A DNA stretch of 64,000 bases from Glandiceps talaboti (lineage: Eukaryota > Hemichordata > Enteropneusta > Spengelidae). Where the stretch lies: the NCBI RefSeq assembly GCF_964340395.1, contig NC_135550.1, positions 9,763,408-9,827,407 on the forward strand. The letters run 5' to 3'. A model generated the notes under the pieces. That model did not search any database, had not been told where the DNA came from, and saw only the letters and a program-made list of their open reading frames with translations. This document shows positions 63,246-64,000 of the stretch, piece after piece (the stretch's first letter is position 1; the number at the start of each line of letters is the position of its first letter). Made by a program: the position numbers and the translations under genes.

Positions 63246-64000
63246 CTGTAATTATAAAGGGAAAGTTTCAAAGGACTGTATTGTAAGTAATTGTGACTGT
63301 GTCTCCTTTAAAAAGATACCTCACCATATCAATGTTTAATATTGACCTCAATAAGTAGTACAAAAACCTTGTTCAGGCAAAGGATGTTGCAGATGAGTAC
63401 AAATTGAATTCTTTGGATCTGACATCTTTACATACACGTACATCGGTTCATAGTTGTTGGTATTTGTGTATTTGTGTACTACTCTTTCAACCACTGCATA
63501 CGTTATTAGAATATGGACCTCATACCCACATTTTGAGATGTACTTCATCCATATTTTATTTCCTCACTAGTTTGCTACAAGAATACTTAACAGCCTTTAT
63601 TGTGACATGTATTGTTTACACTTGCCTTAGAATCAGAATCAGAATCAGAATCATATTGGATGCCAATCTGAGGCTAGTCTTATATTTAGCCTCAGATTCA
63701 TTCTTGTATAGTCTCACTTATAGATCAGTTTTTGTCAAACTCATCGTCCCAACATTATTATGCAACTTATGAATTCATATTCTGAATTTTTTTTGACAAA
63801 TATGGTCATCATTTGGTCATTATGACCTACTATGAATGTCTCGGTGACAAATTTTTGTCTCTATTTCACAATCTTTTCTCAAATAAGAGTTATACATGCA
63901 GAAACATTTCCCCTCATGTGAAAGTGGGTGTGAAGCAGGACCATTTTCTGTAGTCTCAACGGTATTATCTCTTGTTTGATTGATTTTGTGGGGTGTGCCA
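63246..64000. other. Right edge: APC1 intron, no exon seen
   Basis: The exon at 63001-63245 starts at an acceptor (ATTACAG), so transcription continues from further right. I found no segment here that encodes the missing N-terminal part of APC1 on the minus strand. The only notable feature is a short AGAATC array near 63635-63660. Confidence 0.55.

Noticed and set aside
63404-63772. 122-codon plus-strand frame at the right edge
   Set aside because: Antisense to an APC1 intron, contains an Arg-Ile run from the AGAATC array, and has no known domain.

Overview
This is a stretch of an animal nuclear genome. It carries multi-exon genes with GT-AG introns, dense microsatellites, introns carrying retroelement debris, and no operons. 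The protein content (an SLC5 transporter, a tandem MyTH4-FERM myosin of a kind vertebrates lack, and the anaphase-promoting complex scaffold APC1) together with a GIY-YIG Penelope-like element points to a non-vertebrate bilaterian, probably marine. The sequence alone does not let me name the phylum.

Layout: (1) 1-1504, upstream DNA with no supported gene. (2) 1505-8674, plus strand: a complete 14-exon SLC5-family sodium-coupled solute transporter (566 aa). (3) 8675-10366, spacer with degenerate TTAATTAA-rich tandem repeats. (4) 10367-35485, plus strand: a complete 41-exon unconventional myosin (2151 aa; motor, three IQ-like repeats, short charged helix, linker, MyTH4-FERM, MyTH4-FERM, tail), most like class XXII. 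Its first intron holds AT microsatellites and a palindromic pair of Penelope-like element 3' ends with hammerhead ribozyme motifs. (5) 35486-37107, the spacer between two convergent 3' ends, with poly(A) signals for both strands and a foldback hairpin. (6) 37108-63245, minus strand: APC1/ANAPC1 in 39 exons (1677 aa seen). Its first roughly 270 residues lie beyond the right edge or in exons I could not identify. (7) 63246-64000: no supported exon.

I assembled all three gene models by hand. In each, every exon joins its neighbours in phase and the summed length is a whole number of codons (1701, 6456 and 5034 nt including the stop), which is the main evidence for the exon edges. The genes are functionally unrelated (membrane transport, actin motor, cell-cycle ubiquitin ligase).

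Two things stand out. First, the retroelement complex in myosin intron 1 has two 798-nt inverted arms encoding a GIY-YIG endonuclease C-terminus, with a complete-looking type I hammerhead at one outer edge and a second hammerhead-like motif in a separate 154-bp inverted repeat. Second, short tandem duplications repeatedly span splice junctions (SLC5 exon 13 acceptor; APC1 exon 5 acceptor, exon 19 and exon 22 donors; a whole duplicated and decayed APC1 exon 2), leaving arrays of competing or dead splice sites.
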